A DNA stretch of 64,000 nucleotides, from NCBI RefSeq assembly GCF_004328705.1, contig NZ_CP035319.1, positions 1,922,001 to 1,986,000 of the forward strand, given 5' to 3'. The DNA is from Rhodococcus sp. ABRD24 (lineage in GTDB: Bacteria > Actinomycetota > Actinomycetes > Mycobacteriales > Mycobacteriaceae). Numbering within the stretch: the stretch's first letter is position 1; each line of letters opens with the position of its first letter. The position numbers and the translations under genes are program-made. This document shows, one piece after another, positions 52,811 through 61,594 of the stretch. Under the pieces are notes generated by a model, which saw only the letters and a list, made by a program, of their open reading frames with translations, was not told the origin of the DNA and made no database searches.

Positions 52811-54088
52811 ATGAACACGAACACTGCGCACACCGCGACACTGCGCGTGGACGCCGATCGCCTGTGGAACTCACTGAGCGAACTCGGCGAGGTCGGTGCG
52901 TTCGAGGACGCCGACACCGGTCTGCGAGGCGTGCGCCGGCTCGCATTGACCGATGACGACGTCGCGGGCCGTCAGCTCGTAGTGGGCTGGATGCACGAGG
53001 CAGGCCTGGCGGTCCGCCTCGACGAGGCCGGCAACGTCTACGCCCGGCGCGCCGGCGCGGACGACTCGCTCGCCCCGGTGATGGTCGGCAGCCACATCGA
53101 CAGTGTCGCCACTGCCGGGCGGTTCGACGGATGCCTGGGGGTGCTCGGCGGCCTGGAGATAGTCCGGACCCTGAACGACCACGGCATCACCACACAGCGG
53201 CCGATCGAAGTAGCCATCTTCAGTGAGGAGGAGGGAGCGCGTTTCGGCACGGACATGCTCGGCAGTGCGACGGCCGCCGGCCGGATCGAACTCGCGGACG
53301 CCCGCGCCCGGACCGACCGGGACGGTGTCACGTTCGGTGCGGAGCTGGACCGCTACGATCTCGTGGGCACCCAGCGCGTCCCGATGCCGGTCGCGCCGTA
53401 CGCCTACCTCGAATGCCATATCGAACAGGGTCCGATTCTCGAAGCGAATCAATCGGAAATCGGCGTGGTGCAAGGCGTCCAGGCGATCACCTGGTTGGAA
53501 CTCGAGATTGTCGGCCGGGCCGCGCACGCCGGAGCCACCCCCAACGCCCTGCGCCACGACGCCGAACTGGCCGCGGCACTGGTCCGGGTGCGGCTCGACG
53601 AAATGGTCACCTCCGGCGACTACGGGGCCATGCTGGCGACGGTCGGGCGACACGAGACCCACCCGAACCTGATCAACATCGTGCCCTCGCACGTCCTGCT
53701 CACTGTCGACCTCCGCAATCACGATGACTCCGAGATGACGCGGGCCGAGACCGACCTCACCAACTTCTTCCACGAGGTGGAGCAGCAGGTGGGCGTGACG
53801 ATCACGCACCGAACGACGGCCAAGACCCCACCGGTGCGCTTTCCCGACAGTATGCAGGACCTGGTCGCGAAATGCGCTGCAAACCTGGGATTTCGGCACG
53901 AGGTGATCACCTCGGGAGCCGGTCACGATGCGGGAGAGATCGCCGCACTGTGTCCGGCGGGCATGGTCTTCGTCCCCGGGCTCTACGACGGGATCAGCCA
54001 CAATCCTCGGGAGTACTCGACGCCGGAGGCCTGCGCCAACGGGATCAATGTCCTCCTCAGTGCCGTAATCGAACTCGCAGGCGAATAG
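52811..54088 (+). CDS. M20-family amidase, hydantoinase/carbamoylase type
   Basis: A 425-residue Zn-dependent amidohydrolase of the N-carbamoyl-L-amino-acid hydrolase / allantoate amidohydrolase group. It shows GVRRLALTDDDVAGRQLVVG, MVGSHIDSVATAGRFDGCLG (metal His, Asp), IFSEEEGARFG (Glu pair), ECHIEQGPILEANQSEIGVV (metal His), GRAAHAGATPNALRHDAEL, and GAGHDAGEIAALCPAGMVFV. It would release CO2 and ammonia from N-carbamoyl amino acids made by the hydantoinase. The chiral preference cannot be read. It forms a two-gene operon with the lyase. Confidence 0.92.
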   Translation: MNTNTAHTATLRVDADRLWNSLSELGEVGAFEDADTGLRGVRRLALTDDDVAGRQLVVGWMHEAGLAVRLDEAGNVYARRAGADDSLAPVMVGSHIDSVATAGRFDGCLGVLGGLEIVRTLNDHGITTQRPIEVAIFSEEEGARFGTDMLGSATAAGRIELADARARTDRDGVTFGAELDRYDLVGTQRVPMPVAPYAYLECHIEQGPILEANQSEIGVVQGVQAITWLELEIVGRAAHAGATPNALRHDAELAAALVRVRLDEMVTSGDYGAMLATVGRHETHPNLINIVPSHVLLTVDLRNHDDSEMTRAETDLTNFFHEVEQQVGVTITHRTTAKTPPVRFPDSMQDLVAKCAANLGFRHEVITSGAGHDAGEIAALCPAGMVFVPGLYDGISHNPREYSTPEACANGINVLLSAVIELAGE

Positions 54089-54186
54089 CGGGCGCGCTCG
54101 GTCCTGTTTCGAGCCGCACGAGTTCGGCGGTTGCAGGGGTCCATCCTTATTTCATTGGTCGGATTTGCCGATCTCGTGAAAGAACT

Positions 54187-54203
54187 GGACAGTTGGTCTA
54201 CAG
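54187..54203 (+). promoter_or_regulatory. Weak match to the GntR site before the phospholipase C gene
   Basis: GGACAGTTGGTCTACAG resembles site 2 (TGACAGTTGTCCTACAG) at most positions, but the second half of the inverted repeat is changed. TACAGT at its end may be a -10 element. The resemblance could be chance. Confidence 0.25.
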
Positions 54204-54241
54204 TCTCGTGTTGGATCGATCAATGCGACAGTGGAGCCGAC

Positions 54242-56410
54242 GTGACCCGAAAGACCCTCTCCCGGCGCGGGTTTCTCGCTGCCGGTGCCGGAGTGGCTGC
54301 CGCTGTTGCTGCCGGCTCGCTTCTGCCGCCGTCACTGCAACGTGCCCTGGCCGCGCCCGTACCTCCGGGCGGGCTCGACTCGATCGAACATGTCGTTCTC
54401 CTCATGCAGGAGAACCGATCCTTCGACCACTACTACGGAACGTTGCGCGGAGTACGGGGGTTCGCCGATCCCAATGCGCTGCGACTGCGGGGCGGAGCCC
54501 CCGTCTTCGAACAACCTGGCCCGAACGGTCCGGTGCTGCCGTTTCCGATCCGGGACTCCGCCGCCGCACAGCGCATGGACGTCCAGAACGTCACCGGCCT
54601 CGATCACAGCTGGGATGGCGGACACCAGGCCCTCGCGGACGGCTGGCACGACGGCTGGATCGCAGCCAAGACCGCCACGGCCATGGCCCATTACGACCGG
54701 CAGGACATTCCGTTCCACTACGAACTCGCTGACGCATTCACGATCTGCGACGCCTACCACTGCTCGGTGCCGACATCGACCAGCCCCAACCGCAACTACT
54801 GGGTGTCCGGGTACACCGGATTCGAACCCCCCGGCATCAATCCGTTCGGCTCGATGGATTCGCTGGGGGTGTCCGGGTCGTCGGAACCGGCCGGTCCCGA
54901 GGGGCGCGCCGTCACCAACGCTGCCTACAACCCCTGGCACGCCGGCTACGGGTGGACCACAGTCCCGGAGCGGCTGCAGGCCGCCGGCATCAGCTGGAAG
55001 ACGTACCAGGAGTGGGACAACTTCGGAGACAACAACCTCGAGTACTTCACCACCTTCAAGAAGGTAGCGGCCGGACTGCTCGGTCAACCCAGCCTGCTGC
55101 CCTACGAGCTGCAGACTCTCGCGGGCTTCTATCTGGCCCTTCCGGAATTGCCGACCGCCGCCCAGGACGTGGCGGTGCGCGCGCTCGAGACAGCCGCGGA
55201 TCGTCTTTCACCGGCAGACCGGCAGCTCTACGACCGCGCGCTGTACCGGTCGCGACCCGGCACGCTCGCCGCCGAGTTCCGGAAGGACGTCGAGTCGGGC
55301 AGGCTGCCGCAGGTCAGCTACCTGGTTCCGTCGGAGGTCGACTCGGAGCATCCGTCCGGCTCGTCACCGGCGGCGAGCGCGACGCTGCTCTACCAAGTAC
55401 TCGATGCCATTGCCTCCGACCCGGCTCTCTGGGCGAAGACGGCCGTGATCGTCAACTTCGACGAGAACGACGGCTACTTCGACCACGTGCCGCCGCCCCG
55501 TCCCCCGCTCTCGGCCAGTACGGAGTGGGTCGCGGGTCAGCCGCTCGGTCTCGGGCCCCGCGTGCCGATGACGATCATCTCGCCCTGGACCGTGGGGGGA
55601 TTCGTCTGCTCGCAGGTGTTCGACCACACGTCGGTGGTGCAGTTCCTGGAGAAGCGATTCGGGATCGCACAGCCGGAAATCGACCCGTGGCGGCGCACGG
55701 TCAGTGGGGATCTGACCTCAGCATTCGACTTCGGCAACCCGCGTAGCCGGCCGAACCTCACCCGCCCGCAGCCGACCCCGCCGTTGGAGCCGAGATGGAC
55801 ACCGACTCCACCGATCGAGCAGCGAATGCCGCTACAGGAGAGCGGCACCCGGCCGGCTCGGGCGCTGCCGTACCAGCCCGACGCATACGCGTCCGTGAAC
55901 TCCGGCGCTCGCTCCCTGACGGTACATCTGGTCAACACCGGCGCCGAATCGGCACATCTGAGCCTGTATCCGTACGCGGGAGAGTTCGACATACCCCGGC
56001 ACTACGACGTCCTCGGTACTGCCGAGGACACGGTTACCCTGTCCGGTCCGCAGTACGACTTGACCATGTTGGGCCCCAATGGTTTCCGGCGCGAGTTCAC
56101 CGGTTCGATCGATGGCCCAGCGGCCACACTCGAACTGTCCAGCCGAGTCGACTCAGCGGACGGCACGCTCACCCTGACCGCGAAGAACCCGGGAACCCGC
56201 GCGCTGACCGTTGCGCTGGACAGTCAGCGCCGTCGAGTCGCGGCAGGCAGCCGGGAATCGTGGACGGTGCGGGCGGTGGACGGCTGGTATCAGGCCACCG
56301 TGACCGTCGACGAGGACCCGGACTTCCGTCGCCGACTCGTCGGACACATCGAGAACGGGCGGGACAGCGTCAGCCAGCCGACGCAAGCCGGCGAGATGAC
56401 GTTGCGTTAG
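54242..56410 (+). CDS. Tat-exported phospholipase C, phosphocholine type
   Basis: A 722-residue enzyme with a Tat signal (TLSRRGFLAAGAG) and the phosphoesterase domain of bacterial PlcH/PlcA enzymes. It shows IEHVVLLMQENRSFDHYYGT with metal ligands and the catalytic Thr region, ADAFTICDAYHCSVPTSTSP, IVNFDENDGYFDHVPPP and PMTIISPWTVGGF. Two C-terminal DUF756 beta domains follow (about 560-710). It hydrolyses phosphatidylcholine and often sphingomyelin outside the cell. GTG 54242 has GGAGCC upstream. An endoglycoceramidase gene follows 28 bases later, so both probably act on host or environmental membrane lipids. Confidence 0.92.
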   Translation: MTRKTLSRRGFLAAGAGVAAAVAAGSLLPPSLQRALAAPVPPGGLDSIEHVVLLMQENRSFDHYYGTLRGVRGFADPNALRLRGGAPVFEQPGPNGPVLPFPIRDSAAAQRMDVQNVTGLDHSWDGGHQALADGWHDGWIAAKTATAMAHYDRQDIPFHYELADAFTICDAYHCSVPTSTSPNRNYWVSGYTGFEPPGINPFGSMDSLGVSGSSEPAGPEGRAVTNAAYNPWHAGYGWTTVPERLQAAGISWKTYQEWDNFGDNNLEYFTTFKKVAAGLLGQPSLLPYELQTLAGFYLALPELPTAAQDVAVRALETAADRLSPADRQLYDRALYRSRPGTLAAEFRKDVESGRLPQVSYLVPSEVDSEHPSGSSPAASATLLYQVLDAIASDPALWAKTAVIVNFDENDGYFDHVPPPRPPLSASTEWVAGQPLGLGPRVPMTIISPWTVGGFVCSQVFDHTSVVQFLEKRFGIAQPEIDPWRRTVSGDLTSAFDFGNPRSRPNLTRPQPTPPLEPRWTPTPPIEQRMPLQESGTRPARALPYQPDAYASVNSGARSLTVHLVNTGAESAHLSLYPYAGEFDIPRHYDVLGTAEDTVTLSGPQYDLTMLGPNGFRREFTGSIDGPAATLELSSRVDSADGTLTLTAKNPGTRALTVALDSQRRRVAAGSRESWTVRAVDGWYQATVTVDEDPDFRRRLVGHIENGRDSVSQPTQAGEMTLR

Positions 56411-56438
56411 CCAAACCAGGTATCCAGTAGGAGGTTCC

Positions 56439-57911
56439 GTGCGTCGCATCCGGCTCGTATCGCTGATCATGTCCGGCTCGCTCGTTCTCGGTGGCGGCGT
56501 GGCCGCCGCCCAAAGCAGTTTGCCCACGTCGGGGAGTGGCAGTGGCGGTGGCGCCGCACTGACGCCGGCCTACCTGAAGGATGAGGACGGTCGCTCCCTG
56601 ATCCTGCGCGGGTTCAACACCGCATCGAGTTCGAAGAGCGCGCCGGACGGCATGCCGAAGTTCACCGAGGCGGACCTCGAACGCGAATATGCCGCCATGG
56701 GAACGAACTTCGTGCGGTTCCTGATCTCGTGGCGTTCGGTGGAGCCCGCTCCGGGGCAGTACGACCAGGCATATCTGGACCGGGTCGAGGAACGGGTCGG
56801 CTGGTACGCCGAGCGCGGCTACAAGGTGATGCTCGACATGCACCAGGACGTGTACTCCGGTGCGGCCATTCCCGGCGGCGATACCGGCAACGGAGCAGGG
56901 CCGATCGGCAACGGTGCGCCGGCGTGGGCAACGTACACCGATGGTCTCTCGGTCGAGCCCCAGGACCGGTGGGAGCTGTACTACATTCAGCCGGGCGTGA
57001 TGCGGGCGTTCGACAACTTCTGGAACACCACCGGCAAGCACCCCGAACTCGCCGAGCACTACGCGAACGCCTGGCGGGCGGTTGCCGAGCGTTTCGCCGA
57101 CAACGACGCCGTCGTAGCCTACGACCTGATGAACGAGCCCTGGGGAGGCTCCATGATCGGGTCGCCGTTCGAGGCCGGTCCCCTCGCCGCGCTGTATCAG
57201 CGGACCACCAACGCCATTCGGCAGGTCGACCAGGACAGCTGGGTTTGCGTGGCACCGCAGGCAATCGGCGTCAACCAGGGCCTGCCCAGCGGACTCACCA
57301 AGATCGACGATCCCCGCGCCGGTGAGCAGCGCATCGCCTACTGCCCGCACCTGTACCCGCTCCCGCTCGATATCGGTGGAGGACATGAGGGGATTGCACG
57401 GACGCTCACCGACGTGACCATCGACGCCTGGCGCGCCAACACCACCCACACCGCCAAGGTGCTCGGCGACGTGCCCATCATCCTCGGCGAATTCGGACTG
57501 GACACCACGCTGCCCGGCGCCCAGGACTACCTCGAACGCGTCTACGGGACCGCGCGAGAACTGGGGGCAGGAGTGTCGTACTGGTCCAGCGATCCTGGCC
57601 CCTGGGGCCCGTACCTGCCCGACGGAACGCAGACACTTCTCGTCGACACCCTGAACAAGGCGTACCCCCGCGCGGTGGCCGGCACGCCCACCGAATGGTC
57701 ATCGACGGCCGACCGCCTGCAGTTGACGCTGCGCCCCGACCCGGCAGTCACCGCCCCCACCGAGATCTACCTGCCCAAGAGCGGCTTCCCCGGCGGTGTC
57801 CACGTCGAGGGTGCTGACGTGGTGAGCTGGGATAGGGAGAATCGGCTGCTCACAGTGCGGACTCCGATCGACACCGACAGTGTGACCGTCACGGTGACTC
57901 CGACGCCCTGA
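56439..57911 (+). CDS. Secreted endoglycoceramidase (GH5)
   Basis: A 490-residue exported glycosidase, the same length as Rhodococcus endoglycoceramidase II. A signal peptide (about 1-24) precedes a GH5 barrel with GFNTASSSKSAPDG, RFLISWRSVEPAPGQYD, MLDMHQDVYSG, the acid/base Glu in YDLMNEPWGG and the nucleophile Glu in VPIILGEFGLD. A C-terminal beta-sandwich follows (about 400-490). It cuts the bond between oligosaccharide and ceramide in glycosphingolipids; whether it prefers gangliosides or 6-gala-series lipids cannot be told. GTG 56439 has AGGAGG directly upstream. Confidence 0.92.
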   Translation: MRRIRLVSLIMSGSLVLGGGVAAAQSSLPTSGSGSGGGAALTPAYLKDEDGRSLILRGFNTASSSKSAPDGMPKFTEADLEREYAAMGTNFVRFLISWRSVEPAPGQYDQAYLDRVEERVGWYAERGYKVMLDMHQDVYSGAAIPGGDTGNGAGPIGNGAPAWATYTDGLSVEPQDRWELYYIQPGVMRAFDNFWNTTGKHPELAEHYANAWRAVAERFADNDAVVAYDLMNEPWGGSMIGSPFEAGPLAALYQRTTNAIRQVDQDSWVCVAPQAIGVNQGLPSGLTKIDDPRAGEQRIAYCPHLYPLPLDIGGGHEGIARTLTDVTIDAWRANTTHTAKVLGDVPIILGEFGLDTTLPGAQDYLERVYGTARELGAGVSYWSSDPGPWGPYLPDGTQTLLVDTLNKAYPRAVAGTPTEWSSTADRLQLTLRPDPAVTAPTEIYLPKSGFPGGVHVEGADVVSWDRENRLLTVRTPIDTDSVTVTVTPTP

Positions 57912-58391
57912 TCTGGCGAGCACGGGGCACCCTCGAACCCGAATGATGTGCTGCCCCGACCAGCCCGTTCGACGGCGACACTATCCGTTGATCGGCCAGT
58001 CCCGCTTGCACCTCGCCTCCGAGAGCTCCCCAACCTCCCGGAGGCGATCTTCGGGGGACTGAATCACCACTGCATCGTCATGTCGAAATCCGATCAACCT
58101 GGCTCTTCGATCTTGACTGGGCACCTGAGGGGGAACGACCTCGGGTGGTTGAGTTGAGATTCCGTCGTCTCGGCCAGATGACTCGATGCGGTGAGGACTT
58201 TCTTCCGGTCCTCGGGACCAGGAGTTCCATCTCGGCAACGGTGAGCGTCGTTCCGACGTAACCGCTTCCACGGAAACCTCGAGTGTGGGATTGCGGGACC
58301 GACTCGGCCGCAAGGCCGATCCGGAGCGGCCAACCCGCCGACGACTGCTCGCCGGTCCGGAACGACTCCCGGAAACGACTCCCGGAAACGA
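57912..58391. repeat. Intergenic region, 480 bases, ending in a short tandem repeat
   Basis: No convincing gene. Near its end CCGGAACGACT (58357-58367) is followed by CCCGGAAACGACT (58368-58380) and CCCGGAAACGACA (58381-58393), a threefold near-tandem repeat running into the terminator. Short reverse-strand frames here look non-coding. Confidence 0.45.
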
Positions 58392-58428
58392 CACTGCCCC
58401 TACTCCTCCACGAGGAGTAGGGGCAGTG
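58392..58428 (-). terminator. Terminator after first Ig-like gene
   Basis: CACTGCCCCTACTCCTC (58392-58408) pairs perfectly with GAGGAGTAGGGGCAGTG (58412-58428) around CAC. It lies 20 bases after the stop of the reverse-strand gene. Confidence 0.8.
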
Positions 58429-58447
58429 CGTCGGATATGGACCGAGA

Positions 58448-60193
58448 TCAGGAGCCGAAGCCGCTGAGGCTACCGAGGCTGCCCGTCCCACCGCCGGTAC
58501 TTCCGCCTCCGGAACCCTCCGCGACGGTCACGATGGATTCGGCCGACTCCGACTGCGTGAACCCGGTACGCCCAGCGAACTCAGCGGTGATCCGATGCTC
58601 GCCGGTCGTGGTGAACGTGTGCTGCATCCGGGCCACTCCGTCCGGACCGACCAGGACGGGCTCGCCGATCGGCTGAGCGCCGTCATAGAACTGGACCGAA
58701 CCGCCGCCGGGGTTCGGCGCGACCGTCGCGGACAGTTCCACCGCAGCGTTCTTCGTCGGCTTCGCCGGGACCGTGAGGGAAGTCGAGGTCGTCACGTCGG
58801 ACGGTGCCGGGTCGGAAACCGTCACCTGCCGCGCCGGTGCTATCGACGCCATGAATCCCGTCGCTCCGGAGTACTGAGCGCTCACGTGGCGCACGCCTGC
58901 CGAGGTGAAGATGTGTTCGAGCGTGGCCTCACCGTCAGCGCCCACCGCCACGGGGCTACCGATGTCGACGGAACCATCCTTGAACTGCAGAGTCCCACCG
59001 GTCGGGGTCGGTGACACCTTGGCCCGCAACGTCACCGAGGCCCCGGTCTTCGCCTCCGCCGGAACCGTGACGACGGTGTCGGTCTGCTTGACCACGGGCG
59101 CCGGCGTCACCGTCACCGTGGCTTCGGTGGAGTTCGAGCTCTGGAATCCGTTGACGCCCTGGAATGCCGCCGAGATTCGGAAAGTGCCGGCGGTGAAGAA
59201 TGTGTACGGCATGCGCGCCTTGCCGTCGGGTCCCGGAGCCACCGGCGCACCATAATCGCTACCGTCGATGCGGAACTGCACATTGCCGATCACCGGAGCC
59301 GGTGCGACAGTCGCGACCAGCTCGGTCGGCGTGCTTGCCTGGATGGTCGACGGCATCTCGACGGTGGTGGTGGTCGGCTGGGTGACGTAGGTGGTGGCCA
59401 GTGCCTGACCGCCGGCGTTGAGTCCGGAGGACCTGTTGTCGCGCGGAGAGCAGTTGTAGCGCTCCCAGTACTCCATGCCGGTGAAGTCTTTCTCTCTCTG
59501 CACGAACGTCAGAGCATTCTTGTAATCGTCGTACTTCGCCGAGCCCGGTTCGTTGACCCGCAGCATGGGCTTGATCTCGGTGCCGGCCGCGCCGGCCTTG
59601 ACCGTGACGTCGACCGCGGGGAGCCGGAATGCCGTGTTCGCCCCGACAATGATTCCGCCGCTCGAGCGACCCGCGGAGCTGGGGCCGTTTCCGGTGGTCT
59701 GGTTCTGGCCCGATATCCGCAGATGGGTTCCACTCGCCGACGGGTTGCCATCGTCATCGATTCGGGTCACGGTCGGGGTGGCGCTGTCGGAGCCGAGCCC
59801 GTAAGAGGAGCCCTGAACCAGTTGCGAGCCTATGAGTTCCGTCCCGGCAGGAATGTCGAAGTCGAACTTGATACGGGCCCAGTGCACGACATTGCGGCTG
59901 GCATGGCCGCCCTTGTGCGCCTTCATCTCGTTGGGCTGGATGCGATAGGTGAAGGTTTCACCGGGCTCGACGGTCTCGGGCGCGGTCACGGTGACCCCGG
60001 ATCCGATCGTTTCGTTGAAGGTGATCGGACTTGCAACGTTATCGAGCTCCCGCACATGGCAGGCCGCAGTGAACGACGTTGAGTTGGTGACCGATCCGGT
60101 TGCGGCAGTGGCGCTACCGGCCACCATCAGCAAACCGCCCGCGAGGGCAGACACGGCCGCGATCGAGGTGCCGCGACGCAAAACTTTACTCAT
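58448..60193 (-). CDS. Secreted protein with three Ig-like repeats and Gly/Ser/Leu tail
   Basis: A 581-residue exported protein with a signal peptide (about 1-31, ending TATA-AT). An N-terminal domain of about 240 residues (FTAACHVRELDN to NCSPRDNRSSGLNAGGQ) is shared with the neighbouring paralogue. It is followed by three bacterial Ig-like repeats of about 90 residues, each with a V-Q-F/L-Q-F core (NVQFRIDGSDYG, TLQFKDGSVDIG, SVQFYDGAQPIG). The end is Gly-rich and closes with GSLGSLSGFGS. A surface or adhesin-like role is likely, but no ligand is known. ATG 60193 is the start. Confidence 0.82.
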   Translation of the reverse strand: MSKVLRRGTSIAAVSALAGGLLMVAGSATAATGSVTNSTSFTAACHVRELDNVASPITFNETIGSGVTVTAPETVEPGETFTYRIQPNEMKAHKGGHASRNVVHWARIKFDFDIPAGTELIGSQLVQGSSYGLGSDSATPTVTRIDDDGNPSASGTHLRISGQNQTTGNGPSSAGRSSGGIIVGANTAFRLPAVDVTVKAGAAGTEIKPMLRVNEPGSAKYDDYKNALTFVQREKDFTGMEYWERYNCSPRDNRSSGLNAGGQALATTYVTQPTTTTVEMPSTIQASTPTELVATVAPAPVIGNVQFRIDGSDYGAPVAPGPDGKARMPYTFFTAGTFRISAAFQGVNGFQSSNSTEATVTVTPAPVVKQTDTVVTVPAEAKTGASVTLRAKVSPTPTGGTLQFKDGSVDIGSPVAVGADGEATLEHIFTSAGVRHVSAQYSGATGFMASIAPARQVTVSDPAPSDVTTSTSLTVPAKPTKNAAVELSATVAPNPGGGSVQFYDGAQPIGEPVLVGPDGVARMQHTFTTTGEHRITAEFAGRTGFTQSESAESIVTVAEGSGGGSTGGGTGSLGSLSGFGS

Positions 60194-60223
60194 CTACAGA
60201 AACTCCGTTTCTCGTTGCGGGAC

Positions 60224-61354
60224 TCAGGAACCGAAACCGATGCCGGCCAGACTGCCGCCACTGCCGCCGGCCTCCTTCTCGGTCACGCTGATCGTCACCG
60301 AACCCGAGATCGACTCCGTGAACCCTGCGGTTCCCGTGTAGTACGCGGTGATGTCATGGTCGCCGACCGTGCTCATCGTGCGATTCGCGGTGGCCACACC
60401 GTTGACTACCGGCACCGGTGCACCCAGATCGGCACCGCCGTCTCGGAACTGGACCATGCCACCCGAAGGCCACGGCGTGACGGTGGCTTTCAGCTCCACC
60501 GAGTCACCGACGACGGCCGTTCCCGGTGCGTCGATTCGGGTCTGCGTCTGCGCCAGGCTCGAGTCGACATTGATGACGGTCAACGGCTGGCCGCCTGCGT
60601 TGAGCCCGGCCGAGCGACTGTCACGCGGCGAACAATTGGTCGTCAGCCAGTACTTCACGCCGCCCAGCAGGGTCTCCTGCTGCAGGAAGGTCAGGTAGTT
60701 GTTGGCGCTGTCGTAGGAACCCGAATTGGTATCGGACACACGCAGCATCGGCTTGATCTGAGTACCCGGCGCACCGGAGGTGACCGTGACGTCCACTGCG
60801 GGCAGTTGGAACGTCTGGCCGCCGCCGACCTCGATGCCGCCGCCGCTGTTGTCGTCGGTGTTGGGGCCGTTTCCGGCGGTGATGTTGTTGCCCGAGACGC
60901 GCAGATGCCTACCGGCCGGATCGGGGGAGCCGTTGTCGTTGATCCGGGTGACCGTCGGGGCGACGCCGCCGAGATTCGAGCTCGTACCGGGCACGATCTC
61001 CGCGCCGGAGAATGTCGTACCCACCGGGATATCGAAGTCGAACTTCAGCCGGGTCCAGTTCACCACCTTGCGAAGGTCATATCCGTCGCTCGGCACGGTC
61101 ATCGGTTTCGGCTGGATGCGGTACGTGAACGACGAGTTCGGCGGGACCACGGCTGGGGCACTGACGGAAACACCGGAATCCCGCGTCTCGTTGTGTGTGA
61201 TCGGCCCCGGGTACTGCCATCCATGACACGACGCCGTGAACGGAAGATCCACGGCCGCGGCCGACGCCACGCCCCCTCCCCCCGCCACGAGGGCAACGCA
61301 GCCGGCCATGGACGCGGCAGCTGCCACACTCCGGCGTACCGATGACGACATCAT
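60224..61354 (-). CDS. Secreted protein with one Ig-like repeat, paralogue of the next gene
   Basis: A 376-residue exported protein with a signal peptide (about 1-33). Its N-terminal domain (FTASCHGWQYPGPITHNET to NCSPRDSRSAGLNAGGQ) matches that of the 581-residue neighbour in order and key residues, including the pattern SSFTYRIQPKPM and LKFDFDIPVGT. It carries a single Ig-like repeat (MVQFRDGGADLG) and the tail GSLAGIGFGS. ATG 61354 has AAGGAGAAATC before it. The two genes are 30 bases apart and co-oriented, so they form an operon from a tandem duplication. Confidence 0.82.
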   Translation of the reverse strand: MMSSSVRRSVAAAASMAGCVALVAGGGGVASAAAVDLPFTASCHGWQYPGPITHNETRDSGVSVSAPAVVPPNSSFTYRIQPKPMTVPSDGYDLRKVVNWTRLKFDFDIPVGTTFSGAEIVPGTSSNLGGVAPTVTRINDNGSPDPAGRHLRVSGNNITAGNGPNTDDNSGGGIEVGGGQTFQLPAVDVTVTSGAPGTQIKPMLRVSDTNSGSYDSANNYLTFLQQETLLGGVKYWLTTNCSPRDSRSAGLNAGGQPLTVINVDSSLAQTQTRIDAPGTAVVGDSVELKATVTPWPSGGMVQFRDGGADLGAPVPVVNGVATANRTMSTVGDHDITAYYTGTAGFTESISGSVTISVTEKEAGGSGGSLAGIGFGS

Positions 61355-61594
61355 GATTTCTCCTTGAGTGGCGTTCGAGTACCTCGAAGCTCGGAGGCGC
61401 ACGAGGATTGACACGAGGTGGACTCAGGGCAGTAGAACACATCATTTATGCCTGGATGCCGAGTTTGACCGAAGAAGTTGGACGTTCGTCCGGTAACCGC
61501 GTCGTTCCGGTACTTCTATGCCGATCGACTGACGTCACCGCCCGACCACCACAGCGGGCTGGCCCTCGATCAGGCCGGCAGCTCAACGCAAGGT

